From Prevotella sp. (GTDB lineage Bacteria; Bacteroidota; Bacteroidia; Bacteroidales; Bacteroidaceae), in NCBI GenBank assembly GCA_022771265.1, contig JALFCG010000089.1, positions 1 to 41,748 of the forward strand: DNA of 41,748 nucleotides, read 5' to 3'. A model generated the notes under the pieces. It was given only the letters and a program-made list of their open reading frames with translations, had not been told where the DNA came from and ran no database searches. The translations under genes were made by a program, and so were the position numbers. Shown piece by piece: positions 10,060 to 18,353 of this stretch (the stretch's first letter is position 1; the number at the start of each line of letters is the position of its first letter).

Positions 10060-10359
10060 ATGGCAGAAATTGTAAGAAACGAAAACAAAATTCTTGTAAA
10101 GACTGGTGTTAGAATTGACACAATTAACGCTGGAGAATTTGAGCGTGAAATAAATCCGATACTTGCTGAGCAAGGTGTGGATGTGGAGTTTGATTGCTCG
10201 GAACTTGACTACATCAGCAGTAGCGGATTGCGTGTAGTGCTGAAGGCACAAAAAATGATTTCAGCTAACAAAGGACAACTGAAACTCACCGGAGTGAAGC
10301 CTCAAATAAAGAAAGTGTTCGACATGACAGGCTTCTCAAGGTTCTTGAAGATTAATTAA
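10060..10359 (+). CDS. STAS-domain anti-sigma factor antagonist (SpoIIAA/RsbV-like)
   Basis: A 99-residue single STAS domain. The phosphoacceptor loop reads LDYISSSGLRVVL, with S54 at the position phosphorylated in SpoIIAA/RsbV. The Asp usually before it is Ser here. The start at 10060 is chosen because AAAGGAG lies 9 bases upstream (10044-10050) and the encoded sequence begins at the domain edge. An in-frame upstream ATG at 10009 overlaps the kinase gene and adds only low-complexity residues. It is the last gene of the export cassette, with a repeat hairpin beginning one base after its stop codon. Confidence 0.88.
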   Translation: MAEIVRNENKILVKTGVRIDTINAGEFEREINPILAEQGVDVEFDCSELDYISSSGLRVVLKAQKMISANKGQLKLTGVKPQIKKVFDMTGFSRFLKIN

Positions 10360-10360
10360 A

Positions 10361-10422
10361 TGAAGAGTGAAGAGTGAAGAATCGGCTGCGCAACTTGCGT
10401 TTATATGATTCTTCACTCTTCA
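10361..10422. terminator. Heptad-repeat hairpin between STAS gene and rfbA (bidirectional)
   Basis: A perfect 16-base inverted repeat (10368-10383 with 10407-10422) with a 23-base loop lies between convergent genes. The arms are made of TGAAGAG-type heptads. The left arm begins right after the STAS stop, and the right arm contains the rfbA stop codon (TGA on the minus strand). TTTTAT follows on the plus strand. It probably ends transcription in both directions. Confidence 0.65.
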
Positions 10423-11289
10423 TTTTATACTAAGTAGATACTGTCCGTATCCGTTCTTCGCCATGGGTTTTGCAAGCTCGTGGAGCTGGTCGAGTGTTAT
10501 CCAGCCTTTTTTGTATGCTATTTCTTCAAGACAAGCGATTTTCAGACCTTGACGCTTTTCTATTACCTCAATGAATGTGCTTGCTTCACTAAGGCTGTCG
10601 TGAGTGCCGGTGTCAAGCCATGCGAAACCGCGTTGCAAGGCTTTTACTTGAAGAGTTTGATTATCAAGATAGTGCTGGTTGACGGTGGTTATTTCCAATT
10701 CCCCCCGAGGGCTTGGTTTGATGTTTTTCGCCACTTCCACAACACTGTTCGGGTAGAAGTACAGTCCTACAACGGCATAGTTTGACTTAGGATGAGTCGG
10801 CTTCTCCTCAATGCTCAGGCATTTGCCTTCATTGTCAAATTCTGCCACGCCATATCGCTCCGGGTCGTTGACGTAATATCCGAAAACAGTTGCCAGTCCT
10901 TTCTGCTCCGCATTTTGAACACTTTCTCTAAGCAAACCTGTAAAACCGCTGCCGTAGAATATATTGTCGCCAAGAACGAGGCACACAGAATCGTTGCCAA
11001 TGAACTTCTCACCGATAATAAACGCTTGTGCAAGACCATCAGGGGAAGGTTGCTCGGCATACTCGAAATTGACACCAAACTCTTTGCCGTCACCGAGAAG
11101 ACGACGAAAAGCGGGCAGGTCATGAGGAGTGCTAATGATAAGAATATCCTTTATTCCTGCCAGCATCAGTACCGATATGGGATAATAAATCATCGGTTTG
11201 TCGAAGATTGGTATGAGCTGTTTGCTGATACCTTTGGTGATAGGATAAAGACGTGTCCCGCTACCACCGGCTAGTACAATACCTTTCAT
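10420..11289 (-). CDS. rfbA: Glucose-1-phosphate thymidylyltransferase (RmlA)
   Basis: It makes dTDP-glucose from dTTP and glucose-1-phosphate, the first step to dTDP-rhamnose. It has 289 residues, the family length. The nucleotide-binding motif is [18 protein letters not shown], followed by [26 protein letters not shown] carries the metal-binding Asp and [14 protein letters not shown] is the sugar-binding region. It is transcribed alone and divergently from the gene at 11428. The final pathway enzyme rfbD is in the window but 20 kb away, so the pathway genes are not clustered here. Confidence 0.96.
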   Translation of the reverse strand: MKGIVLAGGSGTRLYPITKGISKQLIPIFDKPMIYYPISVLMLAGIKDILIISTPHDLPAFRRLLGDGKEFGVNFEYAEQPSPDGLAQAFIIGEKFIGNDSVCLVLGDNIFYGSGFTGLLRESVQNAEQKGLATVFGYYVNDPERYGVAEFDNEGKCLSIEEKPTHPKSNYAVVGLYFYPNSVVEVAKNIKPSPRGELEITTVNQHYLDNQTLQVKALQRGFAWLDTGTHDSLSEASTFIEVIEKRQGLKIACLEEIAYKKGWITLDQLHELAKPMAKNGYGQYLLSIK

Positions 11290-11328
11290 TTTCTCTGATT
11301 TTTTCTATTATTTTCTACTATTTTTCCG

Positions 11329-11336
11329 CAAAGGTA
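11329..11336 (-). promoter_or_regulatory. Promoter -7 element for rfbA
   Basis: On the minus strand this reads TACCTTTG (TAnnTTTG), 39 bases before the rfbA start codon. Confidence 0.6.
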
Positions 11337-11400
11337 CAAATTATTTCCAATCTTTAGCATTTTTGTCATGAAAAAAACTATGAATATAAAGAAAAAAATG

Positions 11401-11408
11401 TAACTTTG
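11401..11408 (+). promoter_or_regulatory. Promoter -7 element for the gene at 11428
   Basis: TAACTTTG matches TAnnTTTG and lies 19 bases before the ATG at 11428. It faces away from the rfbA promoter at 11329. Confidence 0.6.
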
Positions 11409-11427
11409 CACCCAAAAAACAACATAA

Positions 11428-12066
11428 ATGAGTATATTATCTAAGATTTTCGGACGCAAAACATCCGATGAACAGCAAAAAACGGGAGGCATGGAAGATT
11501 TCATGACCCTCATCCGGGTATATTTTCAGGCAGCTATGGCAGCCGATTTGGGAATCACCAACCTTGCGGCATTGCCAGACTTGCGTGTATTCAAAACCAC
11601 CCTTCATGTAGCTACGGTGAACAATCGTCTTGGCATCGGTGAGCGTACACGCTGCAAAAAGATGCTGAAAGAGATTTATGACATGGACGACATCTTCTTT
11701 AAGGAGATTGACTCAAGCATCCGCAAGCGTTGCCGTAAGATTCAGGACGTGCAGGTATATATGCTGCAATTCCAGGGCTTCACCCAAGACCTGATGATGC
11801 TTGTCAGCAACCTTATGAAGTTCAAGCTCCGCCTGCCGACATTCATGAAAAAAGCCCTTTACACGATGACGGAAAAGACCGTCAACGACATTTTCAACAA
11901 AAACGACTATACCGACCCGGGTGTTCTGAAAACTGTTGTTAGCGTGCGCCAGTATGCTGCAAAATTAGGATTCACACAGCAGTGGACCACGGCTTTCGTG
12001 TATAAGGTGGTAATGCTTGCCAAGAAAGAGCCACGTCCAAAAGATGATGAATCCACTAAGAAGTGA
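11428..12066 (+). CDS. Uncharacterised protein, probably conserved in Bacteroidota
   Basis: I do not recognise this 212-residue protein. It has no signal peptide, no clear membrane segment and no known catalytic motif. A short basic N-terminus (KIFGRKTSDEQQKTGG) precedes a mostly helical body rich in Met, Lys and Phe (for example MEDFMTLIRVYFQAAMAADLG, starting at residue 22). The C-terminal tail is charged and probably disordered (KKEPRPKDDESTKK). It has its own promoter. A well-formed TAnnTTTG, normal codon usage and full length support a real cytosolic protein. The zapB-like/zapA/rny group follows 129 bases later with its own promoter. Confidence 0.75.
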   Translation: MSILSKIFGRKTSDEQQKTGGMEDFMTLIRVYFQAAMAADLGITNLAALPDLRVFKTTLHVATVNNRLGIGERTRCKKMLKEIYDMDDIFFKEIDSSIRKRCRKIQDVQVYMLQFQGFTQDLMMLVSNLMKFKLRLPTFMKKALYTMTEKTVNDIFNKNDYTDPGVLKTVVSVRQYAAKLGFTQQWTTAFVYKVVMLAKKEPRPKDDESTKK

Positions 12067-12158
12067 GATGACAGGCAAGATACAGTCAGAAGTATAAGAG
12101 TTTGATTAAAAAATATTAAAAAAACATTCTCCTTCGTCTGATTGTCAGAAAAAAGCAA

Positions 12159-12166
12159 TACCTTTG
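12159..12166 (+). promoter_or_regulatory. Promoter -7 element for the zapA-rny group
   Basis: TACCTTTG matches TAnnTTTG and ends 29 bases before the ATG at 12196. A near-match TCTG sits about 18 bases upstream. Confidence 0.6.
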
Positions 12167-12195
12167 TAAATCATTGAGAAGAAGCGGGAAAGAAT

Positions 12196-12489
12196 ATGAG
12201 TCCAAGCGAAGCAACAATGGCAACTTTCGAGGCGCGAATGCGTCAAATGATTCTCCAGTTTCAGAAATTGAAAGAGGAGAACAAGGAGTTGTATGCAATG
12301 CTTGAGAAAAGCGACGAGGACAATAGGCGACTCTCTTCTGAACTCAATGACCTCAAGCGTCAGTTTGACACTTACAAAATGGCAAGGATGATTGAAGTTG
12401 CTGATGGAGATATTGAAACGACCAAGGCGAGACTTCAGAAACTAATCCGTGATGTCAACAAGTGTATAACCCTCTTGACGGAACAATAA
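12196..12489 (+). CDS. Small coiled-coil protein, ZapB-like, upstream of zapA
   Basis: A 97-residue protein that is almost entirely predicted coiled coil. It has heptads of Leu/Met (FEARMRQMILQFQKLKEEN, about 11-29, and LSSELNDLKRQFDTYK, about 46-61) and a second helix near the end (TKARLQKLIRDVNKCITLL). There is no signal or membrane segment. It lies 18 bases before zapA in what looks like one operon. Together with its composition this suggests a division-ring accessory role like ZapB, but the link is by context and shape. The in-frame M8 at 12217 is an alternative start. Confidence 0.7.
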   Translation: MSPSEATMATFEARMRQMILQFQKLKEENKELYAMLEKSDEDNRRLSSELNDLKRQFDTYKMARMIEVADGDIETTKARLQKLIRDVNKCITLLTEQ

Positions 12490-12507
12490 GTTTAGCATTT
12501 TCGATGT

Positions 12508-12804
12508 ATGGCAGAAGACACCAAGCAACATATACGTATCCATGTCTATGACCAGGATTTCGACATAGCTGTCCGTCCGGAAGATGAGCCGCTTTACCGC
12601 CGTGCGGCAAAGTTCATCACCGAACGCTACAACAAGTATGCTGAAATGTTCAAGACCCATAAGAGCGACCACACCATAGCCCTTATGACACTAATCGACA
12701 TTGCTCTTCTTTACGAGAAAGAGGTTGAACGCAATGACGTGAAACCATTTGAGGACATCGTCAAGCGCCTGACCGAAGAAATTGACAAGGCGCTTGAAAC
12801 TTGA
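12508..12804 (+). CDS. zapA: Cell division protein ZapA
   Basis: ZapA binds FtsZ and cross-links protofilaments at midcell. The 98-residue protein has the family layout: an N-terminal beta region (HIRIHVYDQDFDIAVRPEDE, residues 8-27), the helix carrying YRRAAKFITERYNKY, and a long C-terminal helix with MTLIDIALLYEKEVER. It sits between a coiled-coil partner gene and rny. Confidence 0.88.
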   Translation: MAEDTKQHIRIHVYDQDFDIAVRPEDEPLYRRAAKFITERYNKYAEMFKTHKSDHTIALMTLIDIALLYEKEVERNDVKPFEDIVKRLTEEIDKALET

Positions 12805-12842
12805 CGACATGGAATATTAACATTATTAAATAACTATTTTAT

Positions 12843-14378
12843 ATGATTTTGACGATTATTATAGCCGCTGGAACGCTCTTATTAGGTGGCGTGGGTGGAT
12901 ATCTTGTCTTTCGGTACGTACTCAAAGGTAAGTACAACGAGATGATGTCAACCGTTGAAAAGGAGGCGGAAGTAATCAAGGAGAAGAAACTCCTTGAGGT
13001 GAAAGAAAAATTCCTTAACAAGAAAAGTGAGCTTGAAAAGGAAGTACAGGTGAGAAACCAGCATATTCAGCAAAGTGAAAACAAACTGAAACAGCGTGAA
13101 CTGTCGCTTAACCAACGACAGGAAGAACTCGGAAGGAGAAAGAATGACCTCGACAACCAGCAAACACGTATCGACAACGAGAAGAAAATGCTCGCCATCA
13201 AAAACGAGGAACTGGAGAAAATGCAGCTTAAGGAACGCGAGAAACTTGAGGAACTCTCAGGCTTGAGCGCGGAAGAAGCCAAGCAACGACTTGTTGAGTC
13301 ACTAAAGGATGAGGCGCGTACAGATGCCCAAAGTTACATCAACGAGATAATGGACGAGGCAAAACTCAATGCCAACGCACAGGCAAGAAAAATTGTCATT
13401 CAGACAATACAGCGTGTAGCCACAGAAACAGCAATAGAGAACAGTGTCAGCGTGTTCCATATTGACAATGATGAAGTCAAGGGACGTATCATAGGTCGTG
13501 AAGGTAGAAATATCCGTGCCTTGGAGGCTGCTACTGGTGTGGAGATTGTTGTTGACGACACTCCAGAGGCTATCGTCATAAGCGCTTTTGACCCAATACG
13601 TCGAGAAGTGTGCCGTCTTGCTCTCCACCAACTTGTCACCGACGGACGCATCCACCCCGCACGTATTGAGGAAGTGGTTCAGAAAGTGAAGAAACAAATT
13701 GAGAACGAGGTGATAGAAACAGGTAAGCGAACTGCAATTGACCTTGGCATTCACGGATTGCATCCAGAACTTGTCAGAATCGTTGGAAAGATGAAATACC
13801 GAAGCTCATACGGACAGAACCTCTTGCAGCATGCACGCGAGACAGCCAACCTTTGCGCTGTCATGGCATCTGAACTTGGTCTCAATCCCAAAAAGGCGAA
13901 ACGTGCCGGTCTGCTCCACGACATCGGAAAGGTGCCTGATGAGGAAAGCGAATTGCCACACGCTCTTTATGGCGCGAAGATCGCAGAGAAGTACAAGGAA
14001 AAGCCAGACATCTGTAATGCTATCGCCGCCCACCACGACGAGTGCGAGATGAACACCCTGCTTGCTCCAATTGTACAGGTATGTGATGCCATCAGCGGTG
14101 CCCGTCCAGGAGCACGCCGTGAAATCGTGGAGGCTTATATCAAGCGTCTAAACGACCTTGAGGCAATAGCTATGAGCTATCCGGGTGTGACCAAGACTTA
14201 TGCTATCCAGGCTGGACGTGAACTGCGTGTTATTGTTGGTGCAGACAAAATGGACGACAAGGAAACCGAGGCTTTGTCAGGTGAGATAGCAAATAAGATT
14301 CAGAATGAGATGACCTATCCGGGTCAGGTGAAGATTACTGTCATCCGTGAGACCCGTAGCGTTGCTTACGCTAAATAA
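12843..14378 (+). CDS. rny: Ribonuclease Y
   Basis: A membrane-anchored endoribonuclease that starts mRNA decay. It has 511 residues, the family length. One N-terminal membrane helix (about 2-26) is followed by a long charged coiled coil (about 30-160). The KH domain (about 206-260) contains [15 protein letters not shown]. The HD domain (from about 320) contains [12 protein letters not shown], with the metal-binding His/Asp at about 358-359, and IAAHHDE. It follows zapA by 38 bases. A strong terminator shared with the convergent recQ lies downstream. Confidence 0.96.
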   Translation: MILTIIIAAGTLLLGGVGGYLVFRYVLKGKYNEMMSTVEKEAEVIKEKKLLEVKEKFLNKKSELEKEVQVRNQHIQQSENKLKQRELSLNQRQEELGRRKNDLDNQQTRIDNEKKMLAIKNEELEKMQLKEREKLEELSGLSAEEAKQRLVESLKDEARTDAQSYINEIMDEAKLNANAQARKIVIQTIQRVATETAIENSVSVFHIDNDEVKGRIIGREGRNIRALEAATGVEIVVDDTPEAIVISAFDPIRREVCRLALHQLVTDGRIHPARIEEVVQKVKKQIENEVIETGKRTAIDLGIHGLHPELVRIVGKMKYRSSYGQNLLQHARETANLCAVMASELGLNPKKAKRAGLLHDIGKVPDEESELPHALYGAKIAEKYKEKPDICNAIAAHHDECEMNTLLAPIVQVCDAISGARPGARREIVEAYIKRLNDLEAIAMSYPGVTKTYAIQAGRELRVIVGADKMDDKETEALSGEIANKIQNEMTYPGQVKITVIRETRSVAYAK

Positions 14379-14398
14379 GGATTACTTAATAAATAGTT

Positions 14399-14464
14399 AA
14401 GGAGTCAAGACGATAGTGAATTAAGCGTGGCTTAGACACTGTAGTCTTGACTCCTTGTTTTTTT
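14399..14464. terminator. Bidirectional terminator between rny and recQ
   Basis: A perfect 13-base stem (14399-14411 with 14444-14456, AAGGAGTCAAGAC and its complement) extends inward with more pairs (GTG/CAC region). It is followed by GTTTTTTT on the plus strand. The genes converge on it. Confidence 0.85.
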
Positions 14465-14468
14465 GCTA

Positions 14469-16370
14469 TCAGATAAGGAATATGTCGTTGCCGTCGTTAC
14501 CTATTAGTTCCTCATGGCTCATTTCGGTCATGACTTCGGCGAGGATGGTCGTGTCGTGAAAAAGTTCGAGTAGTTCGTCAACGGGGTGGGGACGCTTGTC
14601 GGAGAGCAGTTGCATCACCTTATTATATATGTACTTCCGTTTGTCGTCATCCAGTTTCCCCTCTTTGTTGTCGCAAACGTCACATAGGCCACATTTCGTT
14701 TTTGCCTTTTCTCCGAAATATGTCAATAGCTGTATGCTTCGGCATTTCTCGTCGTCTTCCGCGTAATTTACAATAGCTTCAATTCTTTCGGCCGCCTTTT
14801 CATATCTGTCTTCGTAGATGTTTCGTGGTATGACGATACGTTTGCCTTCTTCCCTTCTTTGTGTGTATCTGATGTGAGGGATTTTCTTTCTTGGGATATA
14901 GTGAAGAATGTTTTTGTCGTTTAGTTGTTTAAGGGTGAAATAGAGATGGGTACTGTCTATTCCTAATAGCTCGGCAAGGAACGTTTCATCGATGAACATG
15001 TAATCGACAAACAGTCCGCCGTAGCTGCGTAGAAGAGTCTCAATGAGCTTGTCCTCAAGTGGCGAATTGTTGCGTAAACGATAGAGCTCGTCACGTTCGA
15101 GAAGAAATTTGACGCGTGACTTGTTGTCGTCGTCATCAGTGAATTCGATGTAGCCTGCCTGGTCGAGAAGACGGATGGCTGCAAGTGCCCTTACAGGCAG
15201 ATGGCGGAAGTTGAGGCAGAAAGAGTCAATGTTGAACTCATGACGGCAGTTGTAACCGTCGCCAACGGCAACCTGAAAGAAATAGGCAAGGTCATCATAC
15301 ACCTTCCTTATATAGTCTTTATCTGGAAAATCTGTACGTAGTTGGCTAAGTAGCCTTTTGTGGTCTGACTCGTCATATAAAAGGATTGAGACAGCTTTGC
15401 CCCCGTCGCGTCCCGCGCGTCCGGCTTCCTGGAAGTATGCCTCGATGCTTGCCGGACATTCCCTGTGTATTACCATTCTAACGTCAGGCTTGTCAATGCC
15501 CATTCCAAAAGCGTTTGTTGCCACGATTGCTTGAACGCTTCCGCTTTTCCATTCCTCCTGACGTTTGTTACGCTCGTTGTTGTCAAGTCCCGCATGATAG
15601 AATGTGCAGCTGATACCTTTTTCCTTAAGGTACTTGGTCATTTCTTCTGCCCCGCCTCTTGTCTGTGAATAAATGATAACGCTGCCGTCGGTCTTCAATA
15701 TCGTTTGTCTGATGAATTCATCTCTGTCATTGGCTTTTCTTACTGTGTATGCAAGGTTGGGACGCAGGAAACTCATACGGAAGACGTTGTCCTCCTTGAA
15801 GCCGAGTTGCTTCTGGATGTCTTTGACCACTGGTAGTGTCGCCGTGGCAGTGAGTGCGAGTATGGGAGCATTGGGAAAGTACCGTCTGAAGTCGGATATT
15901 TTCAGGTATGACGGACGGAAGTCATAGCCCCATTGCGTGATGCAATGGGCTTCATCCACGGTGATGAAACTGACGTTGGCACGTGATATTTTCTTTATGA
16001 AAGTCTCGGAAGTGAGTCTTTCCGGGGAGACATATAGCAACTTGTATGCTCCGAAGATGCAGTTCTCCAACGTTGCCAGTATTTTGTCGTGTGACATACC
16101 TGTATGTATGGCAGCGGCCTTTATGCCTCGATGTCTCAGGTTCTCCACCTGGTCTTTCATCAAGGCAATGAGAGGTGTGATGACTATGCACAGTCCTTCT
16201 GAGGCTATCGCCGGCACTTGGAATGTTATTGACTTTCCGCCTCCAGTGGGCATTAGTCCGAGAGTGTCCTTCCCGTTTCCGATGCTTTGTATTATTTCCA
16301 GTTGAATGCTTCGGAAATCGTCGTAATGCCAATATTTTTGCAGTATATGACGATACACTTCACTGTTCAT
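14469..16370 (-). CDS. recQ: ATP-dependent DNA helicase RecQ
   Basis: A 3'-5' DNA helicase for recombination and fork repair. It has 633 residues. Walker A is MPTGGGKS (K46), the DEAH box is at 139-142 followed by CITQWGYDFRPSY, and motif VI lies in QEAGRAGRDGG. A zinc-binding region with cysteines (CRSIQLLTYFGE and KCGLCDVC, about 555-580) and a winged helix follow. I see no clear HRDC domain in the remaining C-terminus. It starts 17 bases after the recJ stop, so the two repair genes form an operon, and the junction itself is built of TGA-starting heptads. Confidence 0.95.
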   Translation of the reverse strand: MNSEVYRHILQKYWHYDDFRSIQLEIIQSIGNGKDTLGLMPTGGGKSITFQVPAIASEGLCIVITPLIALMKDQVENLRHRGIKAAAIHTGMSHDKILATLENCIFGAYKLLYVSPERLTSETFIKKISRANVSFITVDEAHCITQWGYDFRPSYLKISDFRRYFPNAPILALTATATLPVVKDIQKQLGFKEDNVFRMSFLRPNLAYTVRKANDRDEFIRQTILKTDGSVIIYSQTRGGAEEMTKYLKEKGISCTFYHAGLDNNERNKRQEEWKSGSVQAIVATNAFGMGIDKPDVRMVIHRECPASIEAYFQEAGRAGRDGGKAVSILLYDESDHKRLLSQLRTDFPDKDYIRKVYDDLAYFFQVAVGDGYNCRHEFNIDSFCLNFRHLPVRALAAIRLLDQAGYIEFTDDDDNKSRVKFLLERDELYRLRNNSPLEDKLIETLLRSYGGLFVDYMFIDETFLAELLGIDSTHLYFTLKQLNDKNILHYIPRKKIPHIRYTQRREEGKRIVIPRNIYEDRYEKAAERIEAIVNYAEDDEKCRSIQLLTYFGEKAKTKCGLCDVCDNKEGKLDDDKRKYIYNKVMQLLSDKRPHPVDELLELFHDTTILAEVMTEMSHEELIGNDGNDIFLI

Positions 16371-16402
16371 CCTTCACTTTTCACTCCTCATTCTTCATTA
16401 TC
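16362..16402 (-). repeat. Degenerate TGA-heptad repeat at the recJ/recQ junction
   Basis: Read on the minus strand, six consecutive 7-mers each start with TGA (TGAAGAA, TGAGGAG, TGAAAAG, TGAAGGA, TGAACAG, TGAAGTG). The recJ stop is the second TGA. The recQ ATG is formed within the fourth and fifth units. This is a decayed copy of the TGAAGAR family seen elsewhere in the window. Confidence 0.55.
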
Positions 16403-18115
16403 AGAAGGCATGATGTCCTCTATCTGTAGTTGGACTTCGCCGTGCTTGTAGGCGTTCTCTTCAATGGTATAAACGATGTCGAAGCTACGTTTGCTTTTTA
16501 TGAAGAGAGCCGAGCTGCTTTGTCCGAAAGCTATTCCGTTCATGACGTTGCTTGACTTGCTGTCAACAAGTTCCAGCTTTATGTGTTCCTGCAATTTCCC
16601 TACCACCTTACTTGTGCCGTAGTCATAGACGTTGTGGGTGCAGAACAAAGGCTTGGGATTGCAAGGCCCATGAGGTGCGAATTTCTTGATGTCAACAAGC
16701 ATTTTTTTCGTTATGTCCTTGAAGTCGATTTCTTCCTCTATATCAAGTATTGCCTGGGTTTGTTCAGGCAAGATATGCTTGTTGACATAATCCTGAAAGC
16801 GCTTGCGGAAGGCAGGTATGTTTTCCACCTTCATAGATAGTCCGGCGGCATAGGTGTGGCCACCGAAGTTTTCAAGCAGGTCCCTGCAGCTTTTGATGGC
16901 ATCATAGATGTCAAATCCAGCAACACTTCTTGCTGAGCCGGTAGCCATGCCATTGACGATGGTCAGCACTACTGTAGGTCGGAAGTAGAGTTCTGTGAGT
17001 CTTGATGCGACAATGCCGATGACACCTTTCTTCCAGTTCTCGCCGTAGAGAACTATCGACGAGAGGTGTTTCTGACTTTCCAGTTTCTCGACGATTTGGT
17101 TAGCCTCTTCCGTCATTTGCTTGTCGATGTCTTTCCTTAGCTCGTTGTAGCTGTTGATGAGGCTGGCTTCCTGAAGCGCGTTCTTGAAGTCGCGTTCCAC
17201 GAGCAAGTCAACAGCTTCCTTCCCGTTCTGCATTCTTCCTGAGGCATTGATACGCGGACCTATTTTGAACACGATGTCGCTCATGGTCAGTTCCCTGCCT
17301 GTCAGTCCGCAAACCTTGATAATAGCCTTAAGCCCTACCGATGGGTTTTGGTTTAGTTGCTTCAGTCCATGGAAAGCCAAAGTTCGGTTTTCGCCGATCA
17401 CAGGTACAATGTCCGAGGCTATGCTTACCGCACAGAAGTCGAGTACCGACATAAGCCTTGAAAATGGTATGCCGTTATTTTTGGTAAATGCCTGCATGAA
17501 CTTAAACCCTACACCGCAACCGGAAAGATGGTTGAACGGGTAGGTGGAGTCCTTGCGTTTCGGGTTGAGGATAGCCACTGCTGGCGGCATCTCCTCATCG
17601 GGAACGTGATGGTCGCAGATTATGAAGTCTATGCCTAGAGTTTTGGCATAGGCAATCTCTTCTATGGCTTTTATGCCACAGTCAAGCACGATGATAAGTT
17701 TTACACCTCTATCCTTCGCTTCGTCGATACTTTTTTTGCTCACTCCGTACCCTTCTTCGTATCGGTCTGGAATGTAGTACTCGATGTTTGAATAGAACTG
17801 TTGCAGCACTTTGTAAACCAATGCCACCGCAGTACAGCCATCTACGTCGTAGTCGCCATACACCATGATTCGTTCCTTACGCCCCATGGCATCGTTGAGT
17901 CTGTCAACGGCAATGTCCATGTCGTTCATAAGGAAAGGATCAATAAGTTCGCTCAGCATAGGCCTGAAAAAGCGTTTTGCCGCTGACTCGGTCTTTATGC
18001 CTCTTCTGATGAGTAAGTCAGCGAGAATTGGGCTCATGCCAATTTTTTCTGCCAGTTCTTTAGCTGCTTGTTTTCTTTCGGATGAAGGTGTTTCGTAATT
18101 CCATTTGAAATGCAT
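16388..18115 (-). CDS. recJ: Single-stranded-DNA-specific exonuclease RecJ
   Basis: A 5'-3' exonuclease of the DHH phosphoesterase superfamily acting in RecF-type recombination and mismatch repair. It has 575 residues. Motif I is GDYDVDGCTA (87-96). Further metal-binding motifs are IIVLDCGIKA and the DHH motif in IICDHHVPDEEMP. A DHHA1 domain follows with ENWKKGVIGIVASRL and GGHTYAAGLSM. A C-terminal OB-like domain completes it. It is the first gene of the recJ-recQ pair. Confidence 0.95.
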   Translation of the reverse strand: MHFKWNYETPSSERKQAAKELAEKIGMSPILADLLIRRGIKTESAAKRFFRPMLSELIDPFLMNDMDIAVDRLNDAMGRKERIMVYGDYDVDGCTAVALVYKVLQQFYSNIEYYIPDRYEEGYGVSKKSIDEAKDRGVKLIIVLDCGIKAIEEIAYAKTLGIDFIICDHHVPDEEMPPAVAILNPKRKDSTYPFNHLSGCGVGFKFMQAFTKNNGIPFSRLMSVLDFCAVSIASDIVPVIGENRTLAFHGLKQLNQNPSVGLKAIIKVCGLTGRELTMSDIVFKIGPRINASGRMQNGKEAVDLLVERDFKNALQEASLINSYNELRKDIDKQMTEEANQIVEKLESQKHLSSIVLYGENWKKGVIGIVASRLTELYFRPTVVLTIVNGMATGSARSVAGFDIYDAIKSCRDLLENFGGHTYAAGLSMKVENIPAFRKRFQDYVNKHILPEQTQAILDIEEEIDFKDITKKMLVDIKKFAPHGPCNPKPLFCTHNVYDYGTSKVVGKLQEHIKLELVDSKSSNVMNGIAFGQSSSALFIKSKRSFDIVYTIEENAYKHGEVQLQIEDIMPSDNEE

Positions 18116-18177
18116 TTATATTGTTTTTTATTTTCTTCTGTTGTAATGTGATTGCGCGTATGAGTACAATCGGCGTG

Positions 18178-18185
18178 TAAAGTTA
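18178..18185 (-). promoter_or_regulatory. Probable -7 element for recJ
   Basis: On the minus strand this reads TAACTTTA, one base off TAnnTTTG, with TTTG upstream. It lies 62 bases before the recJ start. The rest of the 18116-18353 gap holds the repeat hairpin at 18262-18349. Confidence 0.5.
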
Positions 18186-18261
18186 CAAATAAAAAACCAT
18201 ATATTTGCAAAAACAATTACTTTTTTTTGATTTTTTAAATTATAGATAAGATATGAAGAAA

Positions 18262-18349
18262 GAAGAGTGAGGAATTCTTTTGCAAACGAGAGCAGGGTCA
18301 AGCTCGCTTGAGCTATGCCGAGTGCAGCTAAAGAATTCCTCACTCTTCA
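18262..18349 (-). repeat. Repeat-derived hairpin downstream of the C1B peptidase gene
   Basis: A perfect 18-base inverted repeat (18262-18279 with 18331-18348, arms GAAGAGTGAGGAATTCTT) encloses a 51-base loop. The loop has its own short palindrome around GCTCGCTTGAGC. On the minus strand it begins four bases after the peptidase stop. It resembles the hairpin at 10361-10422 in the arms (GAAGAGTGARGAAT) and in a G/C-rich loop, which suggests two members of one dispersed element. It probably also stops transcription before recJ. Confidence 0.65.
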
Positions 18350-18353
18350 TTTC

